Positions 53,114 to 60,586 of a DNA stretch of 60,586 nt are shown here, in pieces. The translations under genes and the position numbers were made by a program. The DNA comes from Clostridiales bacterium (GTDB lineage: Bacteria > Bacillota > Clostridia > Oscillospirales > Oscillospiraceae). Below the pieces are notes generated by a model that had not been told where the DNA came from, did no database searches, and worked only from the letters and a program-made list of their open reading frames with translations. Each line of letters starts with the position of its first letter. Position 1 is the first letter of the stretch. The stretch is from positions 1 to 60,586 of the forward strand of contig JAAVHV010000019.1 in NCBI GenBank assembly GCA_014799505.1, given 5' to 3'.

Positions 53114-56059
53114 ATGGGAGAGCTGAGTGTTCGCAGAAACAGAGAACTGGCCGTGTCCCGGTATCAGGGGACGAACAAGACGGAGAAGCAGACCAGTACA
53201 AGCCAAACCCAGCAAACGGCCAAACCCAACCGGACGGCGGCTACCGTCTCGGAAACCCTGCGGCAGCTGATGACCTGGGTGACCCAGGCGGGGCGTCAGG
53301 CCCGGGAGGGCCGCCGCACACTTCAGTCGGGAGAAGCCGCCCTGGCGGAAGTGGAGAACAACCTGGGCCGCATGGAAGAGCTGGCCCGACAGGCCGCGGG
53401 GGACAGCCGGTTGGATCGCGCCGCCCTCCAGGCGGAGCTGGAGCAGCTGCGTGGGGAGATCGACCGCATCGCCCAAAACGGTGTGGAAGCGGGGCTGTTT
53501 CAGGATGGTGAGGCCGGAGACGGTCTGGACGCACTGGTGGACGCGGTAATGGACGGCCTTTCCGCCCGACAGGAAGGGATTCAAAACCTCCCCACCTGGC
53601 TGCTTCGAGGAATGGACAACGCTCCCGACAAAGCCGCCCTGCTGGCCGCACTGGGGGTGGACGGCTCCGCCAGCGGCGCGGAATTGCTGGCCGCCCTGGG
53701 AAAGCTGCCGCTGGAGAGCAGCTCCGCCGCGGGCTATCTGGCCGCGCTCTATCTGGGGGCTGTCATTTCCGGCGGCACGCCCTCTGAAGCGGCAGATCCA
53801 ACCCAGGCGGCAGAGGGACTGCGGCAGCTGCTGGAGATGGTGTCGGACGGCATTTCACCGGATCAGGCGCTGGAACTGCTGACCGGCGGCGCATTTACCA
53901 GCATAGAGGATTTCCAGACACAGTTCATCGAGGGCACAGCCCCAGGGCTGGATACTTTTTTGATGGATCTGCTGCTGTCCGGCGACGATTTTCTGTCCAT
54001 GCCCTCCATGCTGACCCTTCTGGCAGAAGGTGCCGGCGGAGATTTAGAAATGCTGATGGATCTGCTGGCCACCTTGGGCGGTTCCGGAGACGGGCTGATA
54101 GGCCTGCTGGACGGAATCGGCACATCCGAGAACATACAGGACATAGCCCCTCCAACGGAAACGCTGGAGCTGGAAACGGTTCAGGTGTCGGGCCCGGATC
54201 TGTCGGCTGTGTCCTTTGATCCAGAGGCCGGTTCACTAACAGTAGACGGAACGGAACATATGATCCTCCGGGGCCTGGAGCAGGAAGGCCAGGAGAACCC
54301 AGCGCTCCGGCTTGCCGGCTCGGGAACGGTAACCCTTCAGCAGATGAACTCCCCCCTGCTGACCGCGGAATCCGCCCAGACCCGGGTGTTCAGCGCGGGA
54401 GAAAACACGCTGGCCCAGATTCAGCTAAAAGACGGTGTGACCCTCACCGTGGATGGCGGCGGGTTGCTGCGCATCGGCGAGGCCCGGGGCGGGGCGTCCA
54501 GTGTCCTGCGGCTGACCGGGGGCGCGGTGGAGCTGAACGGGGAAACCAATGGAGCCTCGGCGGTCTCGGTGGTAGTGGACGGCCCTGTCTCCCTGCTGGC
54601 AACGGAGGGAATCGCCGTGCACAACGCCCAGGGGGAGCCTCTGACCCCCTTTGACATCGTGTGGAAAACGCTGCTTCCAGAATGGAGTTCCATTACCTCC
54701 CTGGCATTGGACGGCAGGCAGGGACAGTTGATCCTGCGGGAGGATCAGATGGATCCCGTCCGGCTGTGGCTGCTGAAGCAGGATTCCGACGAGAAATGGC
54801 CTGCCCACACCATTGCCCTCCGGGGACGGGACAAAGCGGGCCACCCCAGGACACGGTATATCTATGTGCGCTGGGACGAAAAGGCTGGGAGCTTTCGGGA
54901 GATTTCCATGTATCCCAACCCGTTCACCGTCACCGGCGGCGAGCAGGACGTGGACTGGCACTATGAGGAGGAAACCCGCACCCTTCACATCCTCTCCAGG
55001 GAGGTGACCGCCATCGCTGGAGGTACTGGCACTGACGGAAACCAGCTGCCCTTCAGCGGCAGGATTTCCCTGGTCGATGGCATTGGCGCGGTGGAACTGA
55101 TCCTGGACGGCGTGGAGTGCCGTGTGTCGTCCGGCAGAGCGTTCAGCCTGGGCCGCGGGAACGATGTGACCCTGCTTTTGCAGCGCGGGACAGACAATGT
55201 GTTTGAAAGCGGCACAGGCTATGCCGGCATATCCCTGGGAGACGGCACCTCCCTGCGCATCGACCAGATCAAAGCCGCCAAAGGTGCGCCCGATGGAACT
55301 CTTACCGCCACTGGTGGAGCCGGTGGGGCCGGCATCGGTCGGGACAGCAGCGTAGGCCGGGAGCGCACCGGCCCCATTCTCATCCGCGGTGGGGTAATCA
55401 CCGCCACCGGAGTCGGAGGCGGCGCCGGAATTGGCGGAGCGCTGGGTGCGCCTGTAGGGGATATTCGCATTCAAGGCGGCACAGTGACCGCCCAGGCCGC
55501 CTGCTGCGCCGCCGCCATCGGCGCGGGTATACAGGGAGCGTGCGGCGACATCGTCATCACCGGCTCCGCCCGGGTGGTAAAAGCGCAAGGAGGCGGGCCC
55601 GACGGAGACATCGGCGGCTGTCTTTTCGGCAACTGCGGAAAAGTTCAGGTGTCCGCCGGGACGGATATTGGTGGAGCTAAGCTTTGGACACAGAAAGGAC
55701 TCTCCCTCCAAGTGGGCGAAGGCGCCGTGACGCTGCCCCGGTTCCGGGTCTCCGCCCGGGCTCTGCACTTGGACGCTTTGGATCTCACCTCCCGAGAGGC
55801 AGCCCGGGCCGCTATGACTGTCCTCGCCGCCGACCGCCGCTGGGTCACCCGGCTCCAGGGGGCTTATGGCGCAATGTACGGCCAGCTTGGGCAGAGCTTC
55901 AGCAGTATGTACAGCTTCCACAGCTATACCAGTGTGCTGCGAACGACAGGCGAGGCCGATACGCTGGTGTGTGATATCCGCGAGGTATTGCGGCAGTCCC
56001 CTCTGGCCGTTTTTCTCACCCAGCGCGGGATGGAGGACGTAGCCCAGTTGCTGCGCTGA
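53114..56059 (+). CDS. Flagellin-like fusion protein with beta-solenoid insert
   Basis: 981 residues. Residues about 44-132 closely resemble the flagellin N-terminal D1 region: QAREGRRTLQSGEAALAEV, LGRMEELARQAAGDS, then DRAALQAELEQLRGEIDRIA. Residues about 897-981 resemble the flagellin C-terminus and end in VAQLLR. Between lie about 760 residues: a Leu/Gly/Asp-rich helical part (135-340), beta-rich carbohydrate-binding-like segments, and at about 735-830 four repeats of roughly 30 residues built on GGAGIG and ILIRGGVITATG. No signal peptide, membrane helix or sorting motif. The usual N-terminal D0 helix is replaced by a polar stretch, so it is not an ordinary flagellin. AGGGGG precedes the ATG. 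Secretion route and ligand unknown. Confidence 0.8.
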   Translation: MGELSVRRNRELAVSRYQGTNKTEKQTSTSQTQQTAKPNRTAATVSETLRQLMTWVTQAGRQAREGRRTLQSGEAALAEVENNLGRMEELARQAAGDSRLDRAALQAELEQLRGEIDRIAQNGVEAGLFQDGEAGDGLDALVDAVMDGLSARQEGIQNLPTWLLRGMDNAPDKAALLAALGVDGSASGAELLAALGKLPLESSSAAGYLAALYLGAVISGGTPSEAADPTQAAEGLRQLLEMVSDGISPDQALELLTGGAFTSIEDFQTQFIEGTAPGLDTFLMDLLLSGDDFLSMPSMLTLLAEGAGGDLEMLMDLLATLGGSGDGLIGLLDGIGTSENIQDIAPPTETLELETVQVSGPDLSAVSFDPEAGSLTVDGTEHMILRGLEQEGQENPALRLAGSGTVTLQQMNSPLLTAESAQTRVFSAGENTLAQIQLKDGVTLTVDGGGLLRIGEARGGASSVLRLTGGAVELNGETNGASAVSVVVDGPVSLLATEGIAVHNAQGEPLTPFDIVWKTLLPEWSSITSLALDGRQGQLILREDQMDPVRLWLLKQDSDEKWPAHTIALRGRDKAGHPRTRYIYVRWDEKAGSFREISMYPNPFTVTGGEQDVDWHYEEETRTLHILSREVTAIAGGTGTDGNQLPFSGRISLVDGIGAVELILDGVECRVSSGRAFSLGRGNDVTLLLQRGTDNVFESGTGYAGISLGDGTSLRIDQIKAAKGAPDGTLTATGGAGGAGIGRDSSVGRERTGPILIRGGVITATGVGGGAGIGGALGAPVGDIRIQGGTVTAQAACCAAAIGAGIQGACGDIVITGSARVVKAQGGGPDGDIGGCLFGNCGKVQVSAGTDIGGAKLWTQKGLSLQVGEGAVTLPRFRVSARALHLDALDLTSREAARAAMTVLAADRRWVTRLQGAYGAMYGQLGQSFSSMYSFHSYTSVLRTTGEADTLVCDIREVLRQSPLAVFLTQRGMEDVAQLLR

Positions 56060-56071
56060 AAGGAGAATATT

Positions 56072-56494
56072 ATGTTCGATACCATTCTGGGTCTGCTGCG
56101 CAAGCATCGGGAGTTGGTCAGCTATGTATTCTGGGGCGTCATGACCACTATCGTCAACTACGTTACCTATACCCTGCTCACAGAGGTTATCCACATCTAT
56201 TACCTCACCAGCACCGTCATCGCCTGGGCAATCAGCGTACTGTTCGCCTACTTTGTCAATAAGCTGTTCGTATTCCAATCCAGAGACTGGGCTTGGCGGG
56301 TAGCTCTGCGGGAACTATGGCAGATGGTTGCCGCTCGGCTGTTCTCTCTAGGGCTGGAGATGGCCATTATGTGGTTCTTCGTGGATACGCTGCACTGCAA
56401 CCATCTCGTGGTCAAGCTTGCCGCCAATGTGGTGGTGGTGATCGTCAACTACGTGCTGAGCAAATTCATTATTTTTAAGCAGAAAACCGATTGA
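56072..56494 (+). CDS. GtrA family membrane protein
   Basis: 140 residues with four membrane helices in the GtrA pattern: ELVSYVFWGVMTTIVNYVTY, the AWAISVLFAYFVNKLFVF helix with its N-K-x-x-V-F motif, a third around LFSLGLEMAIMWFF, and the fourth ending NYVLSKFIIFK. GtrA proteins take part in moving lipid-linked sugars for cell-surface or teichoic-acid glycosylation. It begins 12 bp after the flagellin-like gene with AAAGGAGA, so the two are probably co-expressed. Confidence 0.9.
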   Translation: MFDTILGLLRKHRELVSYVFWGVMTTIVNYVTYTLLTEVIHIYYLTSTVIAWAISVLFAYFVNKLFVFQSRDWAWRVALRELWQMVAARLFSLGLEMAIMWFFVDTLHCNHLVVKLAANVVVVIVNYVLSKFIIFKQKTD

Positions 56495-56500
56495 TGGAAA

Positions 56501-56527
56501 AAGAACCGCGAAAGCGGTTCTTTTTTG
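56501..56527 (+). terminator. Terminator after gtrA-like gene
   Basis: AAGAACCGC, loop GAAA, GCGGTTCTT, then TTTTG. Confidence 0.9.
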
Positions 56528-56576
56528 CTTATGATTCACCTCAAATCCACACATACTAGGAAAAAGAGGTGAGTTG

Positions 56577-57899
56577 ATGAAATCTATATGGGAAAAAACC
56601 GTTCAGCTGCCCAAATTTGAGCCGTTGCGGGAGGACATCCGCGCCGATGTGCTGGTCATCGGCGGCGGGCTTGCGGGGCTGCTGTGCGCTTATGAACTGA
56701 CCCGAGCCGGTGTGGACTGCGTACTGGCGGAAGCGGGGCGGCTGTGCGGAGGGGTGACGAAAAATACCACCGCCAAGCTCACCGTCCAGCACGGACTGAT
56801 CTATCATAAACTGCTGAAGGAGTTCGGCCCGGAGCGGGCAAGGGCCTATCTGGAGGCCAACCAGGCGGCTTTGGAGCGGTTCCGCGCCCTGTGCCGGGAT
56901 ATTCCCTGTGATTTTGAGGAAAGACCCAACTATGTCTACTCCCTGGACAATCGGAAGGAACTGGAACAAGAACTGGCCGCCCTGGATAAGCTGGGTCATC
57001 CTGCCGCTCTGGCGGACGAAGTTCCTCTTCCCTTCCCCGTGGCTGGGGCGGTACGGTTTGACTGCCAGGCCCAGTTTAACCCGCTGAAATTCGCCGCCAG
57101 CCTGCTGAACGGGCTGAGAATATATGAGCAAACCCGGGTGCTGGAGGTCAAAACAGGGGAAGCAGTGGCCGGTGGCGGCACAATCCGGGCAGATCATATC
57201 GTGGTGGCCACCCACTTCCCCTTTCTCAACAAATTCGGCTGCTACTGGCTGAAAATGTACCAAAGCCGCTCCTATGTGTTGGCCCTGAAGGGCGGGCCGG
57301 ACCTAGGCGGGATGTATGTGGACGGGAGCGGCAAGGGGCTATCCTTCCGCAATGACCACAATCTGCTTCTGCTGGGAGGCGGTGGGCACCGCACAGGCAA
57401 AAAAGGCGGCGGCTGGACTGAGCTGGAGGACTTCGCCCGCCGCCACTATTCGGACGCCAAGCTGGTTTGCCGCTGGGCCGCTCAGGACTGCATGACGCTG
57501 GACGGCGCGCCCTATATCGGCCTATACTCTCCACGCCTTCCCAGGCTGTATGTCGTCACCGGCTTCAACAAGTGGGGCATGACTTTCTCCATGGTTGCCG
57601 CAAATCTGGTGACTGACCTGATTCTGAGCCGAGACTGCCCCTATCAGGAGGTATTTTCCCCATCCCGCTCCGTGTTTCACCCCCAACTGGCAATCAACGC
57701 CGGAGAAAGCACCTTAAACCTGCTCACCCCTACCCGGCCCCGGTGCCCCCATCTGGGCTGCGCCCTCAAATATAATCCCCAGGAACATTCCTGGGACTGT
57801 CCCTGTCACGGCTCCCGGTTTACCGAAGACGGGCAGCTGCTGGACGGCCCCGCCACCGGGGATCTGCCCCATCTCCCCGCAAAGCACCCCAAAGCATGA
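56577..57899 (+). CDS. FAD-dependent oxidoreductase with C-terminal Rieske domain
   Basis: 440 residues. DAO-type flavoprotein domain with VLVIGGGLAGLLCAYELTR at about 24-42 and a C-terminal FAD segment YIGLYSPRLPRLYVVTGFNKW (in part). The last 60 residues form a Rieske domain: CPHLGC (C-x-H-x-x-C) and CPCHGSRF (C-x-x-H-G-S) for a 2Fe-2S cluster. The fusion suggests electron transfer between flavin and Rieske centre; substrate unknown. ATG chosen after GAGGTGA; a TTG one codon earlier exists. Monocistronic between two terminators. Confidence 0.93.
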   Translation: MKSIWEKTVQLPKFEPLREDIRADVLVIGGGLAGLLCAYELTRAGVDCVLAEAGRLCGGVTKNTTAKLTVQHGLIYHKLLKEFGPERARAYLEANQAALERFRALCRDIPCDFEERPNYVYSLDNRKELEQELAALDKLGHPAALADEVPLPFPVAGAVRFDCQAQFNPLKFAASLLNGLRIYEQTRVLEVKTGEAVAGGGTIRADHIVVATHFPFLNKFGCYWLKMYQSRSYVLALKGGPDLGGMYVDGSGKGLSFRNDHNLLLLGGGGHRTGKKGGGWTELEDFARRHYSDAKLVCRWAAQDCMTLDGAPYIGLYSPRLPRLYVVTGFNKWGMTFSMVAANLVTDLILSRDCPYQEVFSPSRSVFHPQLAINAGESTLNLLTPTRPRCPHLGCALKYNPQEHSWDCPCHGSRFTEDGQLLDGPATGDLPHLPAKHPKA

Positions 57900-57900
57900 A

Positions 57901-57936
57901 AAAAACCGTCCCGCAAAATCGGGACGGTTTTTCTTT
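57901..57936. terminator. Bidirectional terminator after the FAD/Rieske gene
   Basis: A perfect 13-bp stem (57901-57913 with 57920-57932) with A and T arms; also ends the convergent CmpB-type gene. Confidence 0.92.
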
Positions 57937-58645
57937 ACCATCCAATCTCGTCCAAAATGCCCATGTTGGGATATCGATCCTTCAGCCTGCTGTCGGGATA
58001 GGTTTCATCCAGAAAACGGGTCACCGCACCCATGGCGGGTACTCCCGCCCTCCGTTGATCCATCCGATATAGTGCCGCTGCGGATAACACAGTGCTGCAG
58101 GTCAAAAGCACCGCCGCAGCTATGGCCGCCCGCCGCCCTGTCTGCCTGGGTACACGGTCGATCAAAGCGCACACTGCCGGAAAGACCAGCCGCACCCACA
58201 CTAAGGCGGCAAACCCCCAAAACAGGCAAAATATCAGGTTGATCCGCCCATTTAAATTCAGAGGCAGATGGCGATAATCCCAAAAGTAGGCTCCGAACAA
58301 CGCCTCCTGGAACCAGGAACATATGTATTCATAGGCGCCGCCCAGCACCGTGCCCACAAGCACGATCTGCACCGCTCCCTGGTCATCCATGCGTCGAAAT
58401 ACCAGAGTAAGCAGAACCGCCGCCAGCCCCCATACCAGGCTGAACGGCCCATACAGCAGACTGCTGCGGCTAATGAACTCCCCACGAGTCGCCCACCAGA
58501 ACACCACCTCAATCAAATCACCCACAAAACCCGCGATGAGGAACAGCCAAAACACCCGATAGGCAGTGAGAGGTTTGGCGGCCGCCGCTTTGGCTTCTTC
58601 CCTTGCCTGGCTTCTGGCTGCGGCCATTACAGTTTCTTTCGTCAT
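57935..58645 (-). CDS. Putative ABC-transporter type IV (CmpB family) membrane protein
   Basis: 236 residues with five or six hydrophobic helices. FISRSSLLYGPFSLVWGL and VLGGAYEYICSWFQEALFG followed by YFWDYRHLPLNLNGRINL are the hallmark motifs of the PF06541-type family. No ATPase gene is adjacent, so transport function is uncertain. A basic/alanine-rich N-terminus precedes the first helix. ATG follows AAAGGAGG. Confidence 0.87.
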   Translation of the reverse strand: MTKETVMAAARSQAREEAKAAAAKPLTAYRVFWLFLIAGFVGDLIEVVFWWATRGEFISRSSLLYGPFSLVWGLAAVLLTLVFRRMDDQGAVQIVLVGTVLGGAYEYICSWFQEALFGAYFWDYRHLPLNLNGRINLIFCLFWGFAALVWVRLVFPAVCALIDRVPRQTGRRAAIAAAVLLTCSTVLSAAALYRMDQRRAGVPAMGAVTRFLDETYPDSRLKDRYPNMGILDEIGW

Positions 58646-58722
58646 GCTTACTGCCTCCTTTTGTTGTGCTACAGCATATCATGGCCAAACGGCAAAAATG
58701 CGAAAGAAATTCTAAAATTTTC

Positions 58723-58764
58723 TTAAAGAAAGCCCACCCGCTTTCTGTGAAGCGGATGGACTTT
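58723..58764 (-). terminator. Terminator after the HIT gene
   Basis: Minus-strand stem of 15 bases with a few mismatches (58750-58764 with 58729-58743), followed by TTTCTTT. It lies about 100 bp past the HIT stop; hairpins at 58778-58808 and 58833-58862 fill the gap between. Confidence 0.7.
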
Positions 58765-58866
58765 ACAACAAAGGGATCCCCACGAAGCCGTCTTTTAGCT
58801 TCGCGGGGAGAGGAGGGGCACGGGAGCGTAACGGGGAATGCCCGCAGGGCGGACTTTGCCCCGACG

Positions 58867-59226
58867 TCAACCGGGCGGCCAGGTCATATCCCGGCCCGCC
58901 AGCACGTGGAAGTGGAGGTGGGGGACGGACTGCCCCGCCTGCTCGCCGCAGTTGGACACCACTCGGAAGTCGGTGATGCCCAAGTCTTTTGTCACCTTAG
59001 AGATGACCTCAAAGCAGTGAGCCACCAACGCGGAATTCCACTTGGTAATCTCCCCGCAGGAGCCGATGTGGGCCTTGGGGATGACCAGGAAATGGACGGG
59101 GGCCTGGGGGTCAATGTCATAGAAGGCATAGCAGAGGTTATCCTCATACACCTTATTGGAGGGGATATCCCCCTTGATAATCTTGCAGAACAGGCAGTTG
59201 GGGTCGTATCTCAATACGTCGGACAT
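58867..59226 (-). CDS. HIT family protein (HinT-like)
   Basis: 119-residue histidine-triad nucleotide-binding protein. CLFCKIIKGDIPSNKVYEDN opens the domain with a C-x-x-C pair; the triad is in HLHFHVLAGRDM. HinT-type enzymes hydrolyse adenosine 5'-phosphoramidates. ATG follows GGAGGTTTATCC. Confidence 0.96.
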   Translation of the reverse strand: MSDVLRYDPNCLFCKIIKGDIPSNKVYEDNLCYAFYDIDPQAPVHFLVIPKAHIGSCGEITKWNSALVAHCFEVISKVTKDLGITDFRVVSNCGEQAGQSVPHLHFHVLAGRDMTWPPG

Positions 59227-59255
59227 GGATAAACCTCCTTCAATGGTTTTGGGGG

Positions 59256-59293
59256 TAAAAGCGGGCCGGATCGCCGCAGAACGATCCGGCCCG
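59256..59293 (-). terminator. Terminator after the 127-aa membrane protein gene
   Basis: Minus-strand CGGGCCGGATCG/CGATCCGGCCCG, a perfect 12-bp stem (59282-59293 with 59262-59273), then CTTTTA. Confidence 0.8.
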
Positions 59294-59317
59294 AGGTTTC
59301 ATGCCTGAATGAGGGAA

Positions 59318-59701
59318 TTACGCGCTTTTTCTGGAGGCCAGGAAATTCATAATAGAAGCGACGAGCAGCGCGATGCTGGAGAGCAGCATCAGATAGAAAC
59401 CGATTTCCTTGCTCACAAGCATGCCGAACTGACCCAGTTGGGAGGTCTCGTAAAAGGCCATGATAAGGGCGACTGCGCTGACCACCAACTCGGGCAGGGC
59501 CTTGTTGATCAGCGTGAATACGATGCACAGCACAGCAAAGACAATCAGGATGGCCCCGTCGCCGATCTGGCTGCCATCCGTAAACAGCAGAGAGATGGAA
59601 AACCCAAATACGGATACATACGGCAGAACGGTGGACAGGATCATAACCACGCTGGCCGCCAAAATGCCGATTTTCACATACTTCTGAGTTTCTGCGTTCA
59701 A
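59318..59701 (-). CDS. Small four-helix membrane protein
   Basis: 127 residues with four hydrophobic helices (IGILAASVVMILSTVLPYV, AILIVFAVLCIVFTLI, ELVVSAVALIMAFYE, MLLSSIALLVASIMNFLA). No family recognised. It starts with TTG six bases after AGGAGG; no ATG or GTG is as well placed. Own promoter about 130 bp upstream and own terminator. Confidence 0.75.
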   Translation of the reverse strand: MNAETQKYVKIGILAASVVMILSTVLPYVSVFGFSISLLFTDGSQIGDGAILIVFAVLCIVFTLINKALPELVVSAVALIMAFYETSQLGQFGMLVSKEIGFYLMLLSSIALLVASIMNFLASRKSA

Positions 59702-59826
59702 AATGTTTCCTCCTATCTATATGTTTATCTCTTTTCCGGCGGCGGCCCGCAGGCATATCTGCGCGTATGCGCAGGCGGCTAGCCAAACCGACAGAACCGC
59801 CCTAATACAGGGCAACCGCCAAATAG

Positions 59827-59854
59827 AGTATAACATAAAGATGGCAAAATGCAA
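59827..59854 (-). promoter_or_regulatory. Promoter for the 127-aa membrane protein
   Basis: Minus-strand TTGCAT (59849-59854), 16-bp spacer, TATACT (59827-59832), giving a leader of about 120 nt with several GC-rich hairpins. Confidence 0.55.
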
Positions 59855-59881
59855 GGGCAATTTCGCCCCGGCCGGACGCCG

Positions 59882-60211
59882 CTACTGGTTGGGCACCACC
59901 GCGAAAAACTCCAGCGGGCCGTCACTGTTGTTGATAAGGGAATGGGCGTGCCCCTTGGGGCAGTAGTGGCAGTCCCCGGCCTTCAGCGGCTCCTCACCGT
60001 CCTCCACCTTCACCTTGCCAGTGCCGGACAGGATATAGACGATCTCGCTGCTGGTCTCATGGGTGTGATAGCCGATGGACGAGCCAGGGGGCAGAATGCC
60101 GTGGAGAATGCGGTTGCGCTCGTCCACGTGCATCTTTGCGTGGATTTCCCCCTCGCCGCCCATAAAGTTGGGAATGGTTTCCGTTTCCATTTTGGAAAAG
60201 TCGATCAGCAT
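59882..60211 (-). CDS. Cupin-domain protein
   Basis: 109-residue single-domain cupin. Motif 1: GYHTHETSSEIVYILSGTG with metal-binding His/His/Glu; motif 2: AGDCHYCPKGHAHSLIN with the last histidine. Probably metal-binding; function unknown (isomerase, sensor or binding protein). ATG follows GGGGAGG, 15 bp after the upstream DUF4250 gene. Confidence 0.9.
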   Translation of the reverse strand: MLIDFSKMETETIPNFMGGEGEIHAKMHVDERNRILHGILPPGSSIGYHTHETSSEIVYILSGTGKVKVEDGEEPLKAGDCHYCPKGHAHSLINNSDGPLEFFAVVPNQ

Positions 60212-60226
60212 GACATTGTCCTCCCC

Positions 60227-60406
60227 TCAAACGGGTTTGAATTGGTTGGTACCTGGGTCATAGGCATAGCCCAGCCCGTTCAATTTCCGCACCAGCTCCG
60301 ACTCTTCCGCGTCCAGCCCGTCGCACAGAGCCTCCAAGCTGGAGTATTCGTCCCGAAGCTTGGTGTTCACAACGCTCAGCAAAATATTGGGGTCTTGTGG
60401 TAACAT
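60227..60406 (-). CDS. DUF4250 family protein
   Basis: 59 residues matching the DUF4250 pattern: MLPQDPNILLSVVNTKLRDEYSS, then LCDGLDAEESELVRKLNGLGYAY and NQFKPV. Function unknown. ATG at 60404-60406 follows AAGGAGAAAGCT, a strong ribosome site. The frame stays open upstream to the window edge, so a longer fused protein is possible. Confidence 0.85.
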   Translation of the reverse strand: MLPQDPNILLSVVNTKLRDEYSSLEALCDGLDAEESELVRKLNGLGYAYDPGTNQFKPV

Positions 60407-60586
60407 AGCTTTCTCCTTGGCAAACAGGATCGACACCGGGGCGAACTCCACCCCTTGAACCGTTTCTTCTTCCGGTTCCTCCCTGACCGCCTGCAATACA
60501 GCGGTCGCAGTTCCTTGAATGATTACGTCTCCCGGCTCTTTCTCCGGGCGCTCATAGCCCACCGCGTCATAATATTCCTCGGAAAA
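60407..60586 (-). other. Open frame upstream of and in phase with DUF4250
   Basis: Sixty codons with no stop run from the window edge into the DUF4250 gene. The translation is Glu- and Val-rich (for example KEPGDVIIQGTATAVLQAV). It could be the end of a fused N-terminal domain or chance open sequence in GC-rich DNA. I cannot decide without upstream sequence. Confidence 0.3.

Noticed and set aside
54425-56278. 617-codon minus-strand frame opposite the flagellin-like gene
   Set aside because: Antisense shadow: runs through the repeats and into the GtrA gene, has no start signal and no recognisable domain.

Overview
The window is bacterial chromosome from a GC-rich, endospore-forming Firmicute. 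Gene content (PolC-type polymerase, sigE/sigG/spoIIGA, SpoIVF-like proteases, MEP isoprenoid genes) and conserved gene neighbourhoods point to the Oscillospiraceae (Flavonifractor/Lawsonibacter/Oscillibacter-like). The family call is inference from synteny and composition, not from a 16S sequence. I see no insertion sequences, prophage or CRISPR arrays. Genes are tightly packed, with many ATGA/GTGA overlaps.

Layout. 1-6.1 kb (minus): 5' part of trigger factor, metallophosphoesterase, threonine synthase, M19 dipeptidase, and the translation/RNA cluster yraN-rnhB-rbgA-rplS. 6.2-7.9 kb: an M23/M50 pair resembling the SpoIVFA-SpoIVFB sporulation proteases, behind a plausible sigma-E promoter. 7.9-9.5 kb: an unrecognised protein and a methyltransferase. 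9.6-10.2 kb: a nested-hairpin tract, tRNA-Gly(CCC), and a tiny complete transcription unit encoding a 26-residue peptide. 10.2-17.4 kb (minus): operon hisZ-G-D-B-H-A-F-I-E plus a BI-1 family membrane protein. 17.4-29 kb (minus): pyrH-frr-uppS-cdsA-dxr-rseP-ispG-GNAT-polC. 29.1-31.4 kb (plus): ylmC-like gene, rpsB, tsf. 31.4-33.9 kb (minus): spoIIGA-sigE-sigG. 34-39 kb (minus): hisC, DUF951, rarA, a TIM-barrel protein, glyA. 39.1-46.1 kb: nth (plus), then an ECF sigma/anti-sigma pair, folD, lgt and two M16-family proteins (minus). 46.3-52.9 kb (plus): ylxM-ffh-zinc ribbon-rpsP-khpA, proBAC and a PHP histidinol phosphatase. 53-57.9 kb (plus): a 981-residue flagellin-like fusion protein, a GtrA family protein, and an FAD/Rieske oxidoreductase. 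57.9-60.6 kb (minus): a CmpB-type membrane protein, HIT protein, small membrane protein, cupin and DUF4250.

Together the his operon, hisC (34 kb) and the PHP phosphatase (52 kb) encode a complete histidine pathway with a short HisG that needs HisZ. proBAC gives proline from glutamate. dxr and ispG supply isoprenoids that uppS turns into the undecaprenyl carrier. lgt, cdsA and rseP serve the membrane. The sporulation genes carry promoter-like sequences that fit the known cascade: a Spo0A/sigma-A type spoIIG promoter with wide spacing, a sigma-F type site before sigG, and a sigma-E type site before the SpoIVF-like pair.

The most unusual item is the protein at 53114-56059. Flagellin-like N- and C-terminal helices flank about 760 residues containing beta-solenoid-like repeats, with no signal peptide, and the gene sits 12 bp upstream of a GtrA family membrane protein.
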